A stretch of 64,000 nt of DNA, from assembly GCA_030512295.1 (NCBI GenBank), contig JAULSR010000002.1, forward strand, positions 682,001 through 746,000, given 5' to 3'. The notes beneath the pieces are model-generated. The model made no database searches and was not told the origin of the DNA. It saw nothing but the letters and a program-made list of their open reading frames with translations. A program made the translations under genes and the position numbers. This DNA comes from Bombardia bombarda. Its lineage: Eukaryota; Ascomycota; Sordariomycetes; Sordariales; Lasiosphaeriaceae. Positions 21,938 through 34,559 of this stretch are shown here, piece after piece; positions within the stretch are counted from its first letter, which is position 1; each line of letters opens with the position of its first letter.

Positions 21938-24607
21938 CGGCGAGGAAGCATAGACCCAAGAGGAAGCGGGTGGTGAAGCACACTGTCAAGCTACAGAACT
22001 AGTAGTCTGATGATCAGGATGCGTCACCGTAGGTATATAGAAACACTGGTGAAGAGAAGACTCGGCTCTCGAGACTAAAGCATGGCTTTTAATCTTGGTG
22101 TTGGGCTGTTAGCAAGCGGCCGCGGCGGCACCATCAAGTTCAGACCACGGTTCTGCAGTGAGCCGCGCCAGGGCAAACATGTCCAGAGTGACCCAGGAAG
22201 AGATTTGTCAGATAGACGCAAGGGAGGAAAAAGTTAAGTTAGGTTCTCGGTACTGGTAATAAAAAGAAAAGTTGAACTCGGTTAGCAAACAGTCTTGGCG
22301 GGAAGGCGCGTTTGTCCCAGGACGACTGAATCTTTGGGCGAGCGCCTTGGACCGCTGACACTATTACTAGAACTAGCCACCTTTTGGGTCTGGTCTTACA
22401 TGATTCTGCTGGGTCTGTCTTATTTAGACTCCAGGGAGAAGAAACGGGACCCCAATGGCTGGAAAAGGAGGTGGAAACTAGTCAGTTGTTGTGATGCAAT
22501 ATGTATGCACGAGTACCCCATCTCACTCCCGCGGGGGTCAGATAAAGGTATAGGTCCCGATTAGGTACAAGCAAGGTACACAGTTGGACCCGATGTTGAT
22601 TCGACTTTTATTTCCGCACCTGCCACCCGATTTTGATTTTCAACAGACAACTAATCTAGAACTACACTACAAACTGGACTCGGATCAGGGCAGGCATGAT
22701 TCGCACACATGACACTATGAGATGGGTGATCGCATACATGCCCAGTCTCCCTACTAAGCTGGTCCAAGAAAACGATTGAAAGGTTGAGCGAATTTATGCA
22801 GTTCGTCCGACGTCTTAGGTGTGGTGCTGTTGGCCGGGAGGACCCTAGGTGCTAACACTGACCAGGGGCAGACGAGCCTTGCCGCTTTTGGGCTGAGGAA
22901 AAGCGCTGGGAGCGCTGGGAGCACTGAGAGCGTGCAATAAGCAAGCAACCTATGGATCCATACATCCACATGCACGCTGTGGCAGGGCCCTGTGCATGGT
23001 GCTGTGGTGGTGCATGGTGGTCTGCATGCCTGCAACATCACCAGATTCATTTGATTGCCAGACTCAACCGTGGGTTTCGTCTTATCAATCTCTGCCGATG
23101 CATCCTGCCCTGGCCTGACGGGCCTGACAGGACTGACGGGTTCACATTGCATTGTCACGCTGAGTTGCTTGCCGTGAGTTTTCAATAGTCTGCATCAAAC
23201 ATTGGACTTTCCATGCCTGACTGAGGTGGCTTAGGGCCCTCTTGCTCAGACCTCAACTGCCAACTGGCGGTGCTGGGCTGTCCACCGAGCAGCAGCGCTC
23301 CACAGATCTGCGGAATGCCCTGCATGCATGCCATTAACAATGGCGTTTTCAGTCTCGGGTCTTTTAGTTCTGCCCACGTCACCGCCAGTTTCTCTGCTTT
23401 TTAATATTGTGTACCCCACCCCGCCTGTACCCACCCAAACCTCCCTTCGGGACTCGCCTCGGCCAGTCTCAACCTCTCTCTACCAGATCGAGTCCATGTC
23501 TGTGCACCTCAGGCAGCCAGAAAGACCGCAGGTATCCACGGATGCGAGTGACCTCATTCTGTCACATTACATGTCACATTACATGTCACATTATCAAAGG
23601 CTCCTCCTCTCATCATTGATCACTTCTCCCTGGCGCCAACAAGCAACCAAAATAAACACAAAACCCACATATAATCAAGTTCCCCTCCTCCATTTCCCCC
23701 CCCCCCCCCCCTTTTAAGCCGCCCCGTCCTGCAGTGACAGTGCCCATGTGCCTATATCCCCCACCTCTCGGACTTAAAACCACCACACCCCAGCCTCCGC
23801 TCGGATAGCAAAATCCCGTTTGCCGTAACTTCGGAGAGATACATGTACAGACTAAAAGAACTAACAGCAGCTCAGATCTTCTCCTCTCGACCAAGTCGGT
23901 TACACAACCCCCTCCCTCTTTTTCTCATCCCTCTTTTCCACCCTTCTTCCTGCTCCATCCCTTCGTCCCTTTCTCTATCTTCTCGTTTACACAACAAAAA
24001 GTCATGTCAACAGCCGATGCTGGCTGTCGCCAAATGACTCCAGTGGCGTCAATGTCAGGCCTCATTTCTCTACTCGTCTTGCACAGCCTAAATACCTACC
24101 TACCTACCTACCTACCTAACAGTTGGAGACCAAAGCAATAATTACCGAACAGCTTAAAGTTGGGTTGGGTGGGTTGCACAGAATCAACAAAAACCGGGAC
24201 AGGAAAAAAGAAGACAAGAGTGCTTGTCCCAGTACCTAATATGCGGCTTACATGGTACGTCGTCGGCAAATCTGACAGATCCGGGGTTGGCTTGCAAATC
24301 TACTTACCGTACTCTTTCTCTATTTCTTTTTACCCTCTCTCCCGTGATTTGGCGGTTTTACTCCACCACTGCCAACTGCACACACACCATGTAAGATAGC
24401 CGGATCACACACGTGTGCGCTTTGTTCGCTGTCCAGTGGCTATTCTGACAAGGGTTTGGCCACATGCGCGTCGCCCTGCATTAACTGGCACGACGTTGTG
24501 TAACACAATACAAGGGACGTGCTGTACTTGGTTGAACCAAAGGAAAGACACCCACCAAATCGGCTATTTTTTTTTATTTTTATATCTTACATCAATCAGT
24601 CAGCGGT

Positions 24608-24613
24608 GGTAGT

Positions 24614-24674
<61 letters not shown>

Positions 24675-24686
24675 ATAGTAGTAGTC
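24608..24686 (+). repeat. Trinucleotide microsatellite (GTA/GCA)n
   Basis: About 26 near-perfect trinucleotide units: a GTAGTAGCAGCAGCAG start, then GTA repeats with one interruption (AAT). Leftward it would read as poly-leucine, but no gene supports that. Confidence 0.9.
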
Positions 24687-25310
24687 TAATATACAGAGTA
24701 CCTACCTTACCTGCCGGTTTCAGCCTGCCTGCCCGACGACCGCTGGAACCTAACTCGAGTTGTTGGGTTTCCCTTGGGGCCAAAACAGGGAGGTGCCAAG
24801 AGAGGTGGACCAGAAATGTCAGACTATATGTGACGGCATATTTGGCCCATCCCGGTGCTGAATCATACGACCAGCTGTCTTTAAAAGGTAGGTATAAGGA
24901 GGTGATGATACTCGGTAGAGGAAGACGTGAGCTTTTACGAGTCTTCGAGAAGTGCATTTGAAAATAGGGGCAATAACTATGGCAACTTCAGTGGGCCAAG
25001 GCAGTACAATTGATTGAGAATAAAACCTTATTCTTACTCTGTTTTCTTTTTCTTCATCTCTCCCTTTTCTTCTTCGAGCTTCTTTTTCCACATTGTTCGG
25101 ACGTTTTCTATCTTAACACCGTCATATTTCTACCTTAAACCCTAAAAGGTCATATATCGTCTTTATGCATACGAATAATCCAAATCTTCCAAAATGAAAA
25201 TAATTTTAGCCACGCGCTGCCTGACAACTTAAGTCTGGCTGTATGTTTCCTTCTTACCTCTCTTCAGCTCCTTCCGACACTACTGATTCTTCTCGGCCTG
25301 AATCCCATGA

Positions 25311-25720
25311 ACAGAACCCCAAACCGTCCTGATCGTCCTTACCCGCCCGTTCACCCCCAAGTTCAGTATCTTCTCTACCCTTCTATGGAGCAAGTGCTCC
25401 GATTTTGCTATCACGGTTGAGGGCACTCACCAGTTGCATGATGACAAAATCGACACCATCACCACCCTCTGTTGATTCTATACAGGCATCAATACTGAGA
25501 TCAGTGTCATTTACTTTGTGTATATTATTTGTCAGCTTAATTTGATGTCAATGTGGATGAGGTGGTTCTGTGATAATTCGAGATCGGGTAGTATAAAATT
25601 GTTCAAAGAATTTGCAATCTGCCCCTCTTTAGACTCCTTGCCAAGCCCGGCCAATTGGTGCATGTCCTGGCTAAGCCCATACGATTTTGGCAAGGCCAGG
25701 GAGGTTAGGACAGGTAGATA
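25311..25720 (+). pseudogene. Possible decayed coding fragment
   Basis: One rightward frame stays open for about 135 codons except for a single TGA near 25472. It reads with protein-like text such as VLIVLTRPFTPKFSIFSTLL, ITVEGTHQLHDDKIDTITT and, after the stop, KLFKEFAICPSLDSLPSPAN. No ATG or splice structure was found and no family is recognised. It could be chance. Confidence 0.15.
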
Positions 25721-26740
25721 ATGACAGCAGACCCTAATTCACTTAGTGACTGATCCAGATGTATGTATCACTGGATTGCGATTCAAGGCTGAGGCTAACA
25801 GAGCCATCAGGCCACTCTTCGACAGGCCTAGACTATACGAAGTTGAAGGACATACATGGTGTCGATCAGTGTGGCAGTTTACATCATAATGGGGCGTAGA
25901 TGAGGAGGCATGTGGAGGAACGTCTTGAGCTCAAGCATGATGAGGAGCAGCGTACTAGTTCTAGGACTATTGCTGTTGTCAAGTAAAACACAGCAGCATG
26001 AGCCGGTCAACCGAACAAAAACGTCCTTTGCAATCAACTCAGATAAAGAAAGCAATGTAAGTGAAGCATATCCGCCACCAATGTTCTCACATTCTTCTAA
26101 CTACTGCCCCAGCAAAATTCTGTGGCTACATTGTCTAAAGCTAAGACACTGACTGGCATAGAACCAACCCATATGTACACCAGTATATGCATCATGAGGT
26201 CTGATGCTTCCTAGGTCATCTCTTTGACCGCCGATCACCTCACTCACCTACTATAAACATACCACATGTAGCAAATCTACTTTAGCCGCGTCAGATGCAA
26301 ATCGCGACAACATCGACAACATCTCGATGTCTGCGGAGAATGAAGCAAAGAAAGCAATGTGACTAAAAGAAAAAATAGGTAAGAGAGCGAGACAACGCCA
26401 TGCCATATACCGCCTGGATTATCATTCCTTTAGCCCGTATCCTCATCCCTCCATAAACAACATAGTTAGTACCTGAGAAAAGAAACCATAAAAGCCGTGT
26501 GATGTTTTTTGGCGCGGCAAAAAAAATAATAATATCTGCCATCCCTATCCGTCCGTCCAATCCACCTCCTCCTTCACCGCGGTCCAGCATCCAGCAAGAC
26601 ACGGCCGGCAGTTTTAAATCGGTAGCAGCCTGCAACAGAGCCCCGACCGGTACAACGCGTCCCAACAATATGGTACAACAGGTCGTAGTTAGATAGATGT
26701 GTTGCCTCCTCTTGTCGTCTTTACTGCTCGCCCTCCCCCA

Positions 26741-28930
26741 TTAGACCGTCTTTCCACCACAATCCGGAATCTTGACACCGCTCTTCAAATTCCGGTTTAC
26801 ATCAATAAGACCCCACTTGTCCTCCCAGTTCTCGTCCTCGGTATTGAACATAATCTTCCACGGCTCGTCAAACGCCTCGAACCAGAAGTATTCTGTGCCA
26901 TTCTCCAACGCTGGGCATACCCAGTCGCTCATGAGCTGGTTCATCTCTGTGATTCCCGCTACGGCAGGGTCAGAACAGTCGGTTACTGACTCCGTGCCAC
27001 AATGCTTGCCGCCCGTCGACGGCCAGCCGACCTCGCTGATGATGTTCTTGCTCTTGTCCGACTTGAAGAATGGTCCATTATGGTTGTTCCAGAAGCTATC
27101 CGTCCAGCCCGCAGCCGTCTCGGCATTCACGCCGGCAAAGAAGGGGTGGATGTTGGCCATGATGTAGTCGCTCTTTTGTGCTAGGCTCGCTGTCCACTTG
27201 TCACCCAGGTCGCTGGTCGCGACGGGCAAGCTCAAGCCCTTGCTGGTCAGGTTGGTGCGAACTTCGGCAAGCAGATTGCCGAGCTCGTCGATGGTCATTT
27301 GCTCACGGAAGAGAATCTCATTGGCCACGATCAGACCCTTGAAGGGCTTGTCACCGTATTCGTCGAGGATCTCCCACATTTGCTTGAGCTGGCGGGCGTT
27401 GGTGGTGGCGTTGTTGTCTTGCCAGACACCGAGCCAGATCTTGACCGTGTCCTGCAGCTTCAGCTGGTTGATGGAGTGGATCAACATCTGGGTCTGGTTG
27501 CAGTCAGTGCCGTAGAGCCGCACGGTGTTGGTCAGCTGCGAGAGGAGAGCCAGATCGCGGGTGATGTTGTTCTGTGACGGCGGGTTATGCGTACAGTCCG
27601 GATACTGTGTGTTGAGCGGCGTATAGTCAATACCAGGAAAGACCTTGTGCAGATCCGGATGGTTCAAAAGGCTCTGGATTTCGGCCGAGTTGATATCGAG
27701 ATCGCCGTTCTTTGCTGTGTCAGATGCGGCAGAACCGCCCGCGTTTGAGGCGGTATTCCCAGGCCTGTTCTTGAGAACCGTCCCAAAGACAATGCCGAGT
27801 GCAATCCCAAGTGCTATTAGCACAGCAATAACGATGATGATGATGAGCCTCCACCGTTTACCTTTGCTCTTCGAAGCATGCACCCCCTGCCACGCTTTCT
27901 CGGGACCAAAAGCTGGTTGACCAGCATCGTATCCGGTCGTGCTGCCGCCAGAACCATTCCCATTGTTCACGGGCGCATAATGGCCATGTAGGCCGCCGCT
28001 CCCATTGCGGCCAGCCATTCCCCCTATTACGCCGCCAGCCACTGCACCACCGGCTGCTGCGCCTAAGACTGCTTTGCCATTCTGGCTTCTGTTGCTTGAA
28101 CCACCAAGGCTGAGCATGCTTGTCCTGGGCCCTTTCTGTACGTAATGCAATCCATCATCGCCATCGTCCTCAATTTGGTGGGGGATCACAACGCCCAGAG
28201 CGGGGTCCTGGGGACGCGAATAGCTCTGGTAAGGATCGTCGGTGTAGATCTCGTTGAAGACGCTCTGTGAGCGACTCGACGAGCTCCTCTGTCCGGGCGT
28301 CATTGTGCCGGATGGGCGATAATCCACGTCTGAGCCAGGCCCGTGACTATAGAATGGACGTGGCTGGGCCAAGTCGGCCGGCCCTCGAATGCCTTGTTCG
28401 CCGGGTCCCTGTCCTGGAATTGGCCGTAGCCCTTGCTGGTGATATATCTGTTGTGGGTAGTTTGAGCCTTGGACGGCATTCATTCCACTCTCTCTCGAGC
28501 TGTGTTCTGCGACAGTCAATGCAATTCCTGCCATGCCTCCGGCAGCGGCCTCGCTGAAGTTGTCCGCTCCGGGAGTGATTGTACTCCGGGGTACCGGACG
28601 TTGCTGTGGTGTGTAGGCCATCTCGTGTCCCGAGTAGCGATGCTGTGGAGGCGGGGGCGGGGGTCGAGGTGCTGGCGGATCGTTGTGTGCTAAGCCAGGG
28701 GCTGCGTACGGTACGTGGCCGCGTTCGTCGTCACCACTTTGGCTACGCCGTCTTTGTGCTCGCAGTCTATCGAACGAAGAGTCTGGATGCGCTCCAGGTC
28801 GGGCTCTTGGGGGGGAGCTTGTGTTGGGGAGTTGTTGGTATTGTTGTGGGTATCGAGGAGCGGTATTCGAGAGCCCGGGCGCGTCCTGTTCGCTTAAGTC
28901 GTCGTCAAAAGAGTATCGCCCTTGTGCCAT
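26741..28930 (-). CDS. btgC: Membrane-anchored GH17 endo-beta-1,3-glucanase (btgC-like)
   Basis: A single-exon gene for 729 aa. I start at the ATG at 28930, since the two codons before it open with GTG. Residues 1-360 are a long disordered, proline-rich cytoplasmic part (RPPPPPP tract near 90). A type II transmembrane helix at about 361-388 (LIIIIVIAVLIALGIALGIV after KGKRWR) follows, then a short linker and a GH17 catalytic domain from about 430 (FPGIDYTPLNTQYPDC). The acid/base Glu lies in VANEILF (E538) and the nucleophile in IISEVGWPS (E633). Architecture and motifs match Aspergillus BtgC, involved in cell-wall beta-glucan remodelling. Several N-glycosylation sequons lie in the extracellular half. 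It ends with DCGGKTV and no GPI signal. Confidence 0.92.
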   Translation of the reverse strand: MAQGRYSFDDDLSEQDAPGLSNTAPRYPQQYQQLPNTSSPPRARPGAHPDSSFDRLRAQRRRSQSGDDERGHVPYAAPGLAHNDPPAPRPPPPPPQHRYSGHEMAYTPQQRPVPRSTITPGADNFSEAAAGGMAGIALTVAEHSSRESGMNAVQGSNYPQQIYHQQGLRPIPGQGPGEQGIRGPADLAQPRPFYSHGPGSDVDYRPSGTMTPGQRSSSSRSQSVFNEIYTDDPYQSYSRPQDPALGVVIPHQIEDDGDDGLHYVQKGPRTSMLSLGGSSNRSQNGKAVLGAAAGGAVAGGVIGGMAGRNGSGGLHGHYAPVNNGNGSGGSTTGYDAGQPAFGPEKAWQGVHASKSKGKRWRLIIIIVIAVLIALGIALGIVFGTVLKNRPGNTASNAGGSAASDTAKNGDLDINSAEIQSLLNHPDLHKVFPGIDYTPLNTQYPDCTHNPPSQNNITRDLALLSQLTNTVRLYGTDCNQTQMLIHSINQLKLQDTVKIWLGVWQDNNATTNARQLKQMWEILDEYGDKPFKGLIVANEILFREQMTIDELGNLLAEVRTNLTSKGLSLPVATSDLGDKWTASLAQKSDYIMANIHPFFAGVNAETAAGWTDSFWNNHNGPFFKSDKSKNIISEVGWPSTGGKHCGTESVTDCSDPAVAGITEMNQLMSDWVCPALENGTEYFWFEAFDEPWKIMFNTEDENWEDKWGLIDVNRNLKSGVKIPDCGGKTV

Positions 28931-31900
28931 ATCCACTCTGCTTGTGCTATAAATTGTCGGTCGCCGGCGCTCGGTGGGGTGATGTGGAACGAGCGGTGGT
29001 GGACGCGGTTGCCCGAGAGGCCTCGATGATGTTGAGCGTCAATTCCTCCTCCTACAACCAGCAATGATTAACTTTCAAGAGAGTGAAAGAAAATGAGGCG
29101 CAGATGGGTTTCTCTGCGCCTCTGTCAATTGATGATTTTGGTGTTCGTCGGGAGAGTAGTCTGGTGTTACTGTGCCGAGGAAAGCTCCACGTACGTTAGA
29201 CCCAGATTCTGTCATATGACGCACCAAAATTCCATAGTCAGACACTTACTTGTAGGTCTCGACAGTCTCGAGACAGTCTGTATGGTCGGCGCGGGGAAGA
29301 AGAAATCTGGTGTTCTTCCGTTCCAGGGCCAGTTTCCTGCTGTTCGTTTGGCGTCGCAGACTGTGTGTGTGTTTCAGCAAGCCAAAACAATGACGCTTCC
29401 TTTGTGGCAGTCGATGTCGCCTTGTCGTGCAGAATCGGTAGAATTGGCAAAAGATTTCGCAGCTTTTCCGGATGTCAAGATAAGTTGCACAGAGCGAATG
29501 CTGGTGGTTTGAAGCACGTCGTGTGCTTCGTATTGCAACTGTTGCGTTGGCTGATGGGCCAAACCTGCTATGGAGTGACAGGTCCCCAAACTCGTATTTT
29601 GGGCTGCGTTGCCGTTGCCCCCTTGTTGCCGTGGCCCGATTTGGCAAGAGTTGGTTCCAGCCGGATGGCGCAGTCCCTCTTTGTCGGCGCGCACACCAAT
29701 CTAGAGAGCGAAAAAAAAACGACAGGCAAAAACAATTGCAATGTCGCTAAATTTGCAGCTATTGCACTAGATAGCAGAATCAAGAGATTAAAGAACGGAT
29801 ACGGGAGAAGCCCGCACGGGAGAGAATTGACGACACCCAGACCTCAGGTATGGATGTGGGTGAAGGAGGAGATGGACAACAGGGGGGCAGACAGATTACA
29901 ACAAGCACTGCACTTTCGCCCTCCCGTGGGAGTCTGGGAGATGCCGTAACCACCCACCTTAGCTCTGACCAAGGAGTGGTCCGGGTGCTTGTGCGCTGCC
30001 AAGGCACGAACCTAGTGGCTGCACACATGTCACTCAGCGGGGCCAACTGCACTTTCTTGTTCCAGTTTCTTGTCCCAGTTTCTTGTCCCAGTTTCCAGTC
30101 CAAGATTTCTCCAAGGTCGCGCAGAAGACAACGGCTGGCCCCCCGGCGAAGCACCGAAAGTGGAGATGGTGTTGATCAAAAGGATTGATTGCCCAAAGAC
30201 CTGGAGAGTGGTTGGCTGAATGTCCAGAAATGCAGCGCCAGCCACTCCACCTGCCACAAGACAGACCTGAGGGACGCGAAAGTGAAACAAAGACATTGAG
30301 ACGGTGGCTCGATGATTAAGGTATTAGCTGGCGTGCCTGGTCACGCTTGGTGCAGCGCCTCCCGGGTAGGGACTCGCCCAGCATCAAAATGCTCCGTAGT
30401 GTCCGCTACGTTATGCGCCCAACCCCCCTGAAGATCGGGTGAGTTCGAATCTGGGACCTGCAGCAAAAAGGAAAACAACAGACGACCCTTTCCGACCACA
30501 CACACGCGAATCCCAAACCCTCCCTCCAATTGACGGCTTAATGTTCAAACGGACGGCAGAAAGGGCAGGTTGATTTGTGCCTCTCCCGTTCCGGTAGGTT
30601 ATCAATCATCCACAGCAAAGCCCCGAGGTCTTGGCTGCCAGGGACAATTGGGTGGGGCTTGTCTCAATCGGCTTGGCATTCGCTATCCGAGAAGACGGTC
30701 CCGCTATTACATCATCAACAACACAGCCCCGTCCAGAGGTAACCAGAATGTGGTTAGAAGGTACAACAGCTCCCTTCTTCGCATCACAAAATGGACGGGC
30801 CAGGGAGGGGAACCAGTAGAGGGTTTTCTGGAAAAACTCTGATTTCTCGGTGAACCCATACCCTAGGCGCGCTAGACTAGAGACTTAGAACCGCGTAAGG
30901 TGACGGGAGAATGGCAGGGAGGTCTAAGTCTAGAAAAGTTATCTAAAAGACTGGGCCGGCCGCACCGATGCATCAATCCTCCACCGCTGGTCGTCAATGC
31001 ATCGACCAAAATATAAATATGGCCTGCGGGGACCCCGTGCTGGATACCGACATAGCTTGTTACTCATGGGATAACCGGGCAAGCCATGCAAGCCACGCTC
31101 GAGCTCAAATTATCACTGAAGATCACACGTCCCCATACTATCGAGGTAGCCGATATCAACGGGAGGTCCGTCCAAAGGGCGGTGCTAATTGAGACGACAT
31201 TTTCCTCCCATAGAAATTACGTTTACTAAGAGCAGTTGCATGACACGGTCCCATGTCAAGGTTAGTTAGGTAAGGTAGCCATGGCCACGGAGCCCTCTAC
31301 CGATGACAGGGTACGACGTGCTTGCATAAGTGCAACTAAGTCAGTGGACCAGGTCTAAGATCGGATATCCGAACAACGCTGAGACAAGATTCGGTGGGCC
31401 GCCGGCTGATTCTTGAATTAGGATTGAGAGGGATCTGGAAACAGGATATAACTTGAAGATGCCGATAACTCACCCAGGTGTAAATACTTCAATTCAAGCG
31501 AGTGCCGCACATGAATCACAATCAGTTCAAATTTTATGCTCAATCACTGTATTACGTCCGAAATGGTTAAAGAATTTCATTGAGGGTATCTTCATAGACG
31601 TCATGTTCACAACAATCAACAACCCTATGTACTTCCACATCTCCTCTGTGTGGTTCAGTTTTGTGCAGTCCCTTTCCAAAGAGAGCCAAATTCGAATATG
31701 TGCAAGCGAAAAAGTACGGCCACCCAGATCTAATAAGCAACCCCCTTCATTTTTCTGCTTCCATTCGGTCTTCTTGAGTCGGTCGAGTTCTGGATGGTGT
31801 TTGTGCGCTTCTCAAGAATTGAAATCCTGATCTTCATCGTGAACTGAGACAGTTTGATCGGTTTGCTATTTGCATGAGTCTCCCATGCTATCATGCTTCT

Positions 31901-32657
31901 CGGGAACACCCTCTTGGCCAACACTTGCGTTTTCGCGTTTGATGGTAAACTCAGGGGGCTTGGTAGTGCTGCCATGAGCCGCCGTAGGGTCGTTGCAATG
32001 TTCTGCTGACATCATGGCCCGGCATCGTCTGCACCATGAAGCCATCTCCTCTGTACTGGGAATTGACATGCCTGATGGGATGTTGGTTCTCCGATACACC
32101 GTGAGCAGTGTAGTTCGTGTGCGTTGTGGTTATGAGAGTGTGCTGACAAGCCAAAGTTGCGTAGGAGATAAAGCAGGTTGGTCTGCATTTGCTGATAAAA
32201 GGCGATTGTTGTTCATCGTGCTTTTGAGATGCGAGAGAGGAGCCTTGGAGGTGCCAAGTCGGCGTATATATAAAAGATGATGTTGAGAAAGATATAAGCC
32301 AGGGCAAAGAAGAGTGAGTGCGTCACGGCCACCAAACAAAAGGCTATGGTTTGGTTACGCTGCAACACCACATGTCAAATCTTCAGCTGGATGCGTTGGG
32401 ACTATGAGTCTCTGGTAGCACAGCAGATGCTGCAACTGTTCCGTGACGGAGGATAAGAGTGAAGAAAATGGCCGTTGGCAGGAGTAAGCCAAAAAAAAAG
32501 GACAGATTACTCAAAATCCGTGAGCGAACATGGTTTCACTATTGATATTTTGAGAAGACAGGGATAGTGGCGATTGCCATGACGACGGAATGGCGTAAGT
32601 GACCAACTGCCTGGGCGGCGAATTCCCTGTAATGGCGAATGAGCAAGACAGTAAAAA
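28931..32657. other. Gene-empty intergenic region (3.7 kb)
   Basis: The first kilobase is presumably the glucanase promoter. A B-box-like GAGTTCGAATC lies at about 30442 without a matching tRNA structure. No supported gene. Confidence 0.5.
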
Positions 32658-32728
32658 TGCATCAGCCGTGAATCGAACACGGGGCCCATCGATGGCAACG
32701 ATGGATTTTACCACTAAACCACTGATGC
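32658..32728 (-). tRNA. tRNA-Gly (anticodon GCC)
   Basis: 71 nt without an intron. The acceptor stem GCATCAG/CTGATGC pairs perfectly with discriminator A. A-box-like TGGTTTAGTGG and B-box GTTCGATTC are present. The anticodon arm is CATCG-TTGCCAT-CGATG, anticodon GCC. The T arm CCGTG-TTCGATT-CACGG also pairs fully. It appears functional. Confidence 0.96.
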
Positions 32729-33968
32729 TTCAGAACACGATTCGTTGCGAAGAGGGGTAAAATATTCTGCCTAAGTCATCGTTTTGTAGACTGTGGGGCT
32801 TTCGTAACCCAGCTCCGAGTCTTGGCGCGCCTTTTTTACCGCATCCCACAACTTTCGGGCCTGGGTACCTAGGTACATGCTCATATGACATCACTCTGTC
32901 GCTCACCTACACTCTCTTATTAATCCCCAGCGCACTAAGCAAACTTGCAAAACGACACAAATATCAACCTGGACAATAAATCTCCCATAGAATCCGTTGC
33001 AGTTGAAGGTGATCAAATGCGGCAAAGTTGGAGGCTGAGAAGAAGGGGTATCAGGGGGGTCAAAGGCCGAAATAATGAAAGAGCCACGATAGAAAAGCGA
33101 GAAGTAAAGGCATTGAAAGAGCTCAGAAACCTTTTCAGCATACTAGCGGAAGCCGGAAGGAGGAGCTTTTAGCTAGCCTGAGAGACGTGTCTACACCGAT
33201 ATGCTTAATTACTATTTGTGGATGCTCTGCATGCCAGAGCCTCTGGTTTATAAACGTTCGTTGAGCATTTACCTACTTACAATTTAGGAGGTAATTCTCT
33301 TAAATTCATGCTTCAATTCATGGATCAAAAACTGCTGTGCAGTTTACCTTTACAGGATTAGTAACAACAACTTCCCTTACCCAACAGTCATCCAAATTGA
33401 GCTGCAAAAACTGCTTCAATGACCTGGGAAGGCATCGAGTTATTCTATGGTTACTTACCCATCTATATTACTGTCAAATATTCGCATGTGAGCTAGATAC
33501 CAAGGTACCCACCGTTTTATTAAGATGCACATCTAATCTTGGACCCATTTGTCACTTCATTGCCCGTCTGCCGAAGCACCCACTTCTTTTTGGATCCGCC
33601 GGATTATATCTAGCTCCTTCCCTGCCTGCTCTGCCTGCATTGCAACTCCAACTAGCCGCTGGGGCAACGGGGCGGCTCCGCGAGAAGTTCTCTCCTAACC
33701 TCTTGCTTCTCCCGTCATTCTCTTGGAGTCAACACTGTCCACGACTGAAGCTAAGTGGCTGCTTTTCTAATTGTCTAGTTTCAGTTAACTGCGACGGATC
33801 GCTGCAGTCATGGTGGAGCAGTTCTTATAGTTGCTTGAGCTTATCTTTATTTACTTCTCCTCTATCGTTCCTTTGCCCTCATTTCCTTTGTCGTCCAACC
33901 CTTTTAGTAATAGTAAACTGCTTAGACTACCCGGCAAACCGACACCATGGCTCACGCCCACGCTGTCC
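32729..33968. other. Intergenic region
   Basis: Mostly empty, with a TACCTAGGTA motif near 32868. A rightward open frame at 33337-33993 is rich in leucine/serine/cysteine and lacks a start ATG; I do not accept it as a gene. Confidence 0.4.
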
Positions 33969-34441
33969 ATGGCGTCAAGGAAAAGTCCGATGAAGTCGAG
34001 GCACAGCTCCATGCCCAGCGGTGCCAACGCTACCGCCAAGCCCTCACGGAGACGCCGAGTATCGCGTCAAGTCTCAACCTGGACTAAAGTGTCATATCTT
34101 TCTGTGTATTTTCTGTGCAATACTTCCTTGACGGTATACAACAAGTTGATACTGGGGAAGGTATGAGATTAAGAGAGAGACATGTTGTTATACCCCGGAT
34201 CTTGGCAATAGCCACAGGGTTGGGTGCCGTGAAATAAGAGGCTAACTTGGCGTTACCTACCTCAGTTCTCATACCCGTGGCTCCTGACAGCCCTGCACGC
34301 CGGCTCGGCATCAATCGGCTGCTATGCGTTGCTAATGAGGGGCTATTTCACTCTCACGAAACTCTCGTTTCACCAAAATACCGTTCCTTTCTTCTTTTCC
34401 ATTTTGTTTACCGTCAACATTGCGACGTCCAACGCCTCATT
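33969..34441 (+). pseudogene. Truncated triose-phosphate/nucleotide-sugar transporter gene (5' part only)
   Basis: Exon 1 (33969..34160) and exon 2 (34266..34441) are joined by a 105-nt GTATGA..CTCAG intron. They encode about 122 residues: a basic N-terminus, then VSTWTKVSYLSVYFLCNTSL, VYNKLILGK, FSYPWLLTALHAG, IGCYALLMRGYFTLTKLSF and FFFSILFTVNIATSNASL. This is the start of a TPT/DUF250 (EamA-like) sugar-phosphate transporter, normally 330-550 aa with 8-10 helices. A good GTAAGT donor at 34442 follows, but no downstream exon (the usual ..V-x-FHQ-x-R-S/M.. helix) is found in the next 1.3 kb. A SINE-like repeat begins about 120 bp later. An ATG at 33947 opens a different frame that stops early. 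Likely a dead truncated gene. Confidence 0.75.
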
Positions 34442-34559
34442 GTAAGTTTAAAGTCTATTCATCCCCAGCCCAGAGTAGAATTACAGCTATTTATAGCTGG
34501 GCGGGTAATGGGGTGGTAAAATTGCTTAAGTGTGCAAGTGGTGCAAAAGGATAGATGCA

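Larger units (their letters stand above)
21938..26740. other. 4.8-kb gene-empty region with simple repeats
   Basis: The longest empty stretch of the window. It holds a 16-C run (23696-23711), a TACC tandem (about 24096-24118) and a TAG/CAG microsatellite (24608-24686). A possible decayed frame lies at 25311-25720. No intron-bearing gene could be assembled. It may include long regulatory DNA or unrecognised noncoding transcripts. Confidence 0.5.

Noticed and set aside
28579..29067. 162-codon rightward open frame overlapping the glucanase 5' end
   Set aside because: It is antisense to the disordered N-terminal coding part of the GH17 gene and has biased composition; a shadow.
29365..29949. 194-codon open frame upstream of the glucanase
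   Set aside because: No ATG at its start, no motifs, and it lies in the expected promoter region.
30390..30465. tRNA-like B-box (GAGTTCGAATC)
   Set aside because: The T arm does not pair and no A-box or acceptor stem is found; not called as tRNA or SINE.
33337..33993. 218-codon rightward open frame
   Set aside because: Leu/Ser/Cys-rich text without domain features or a start ATG; its end overlaps the transporter exon in another frame.
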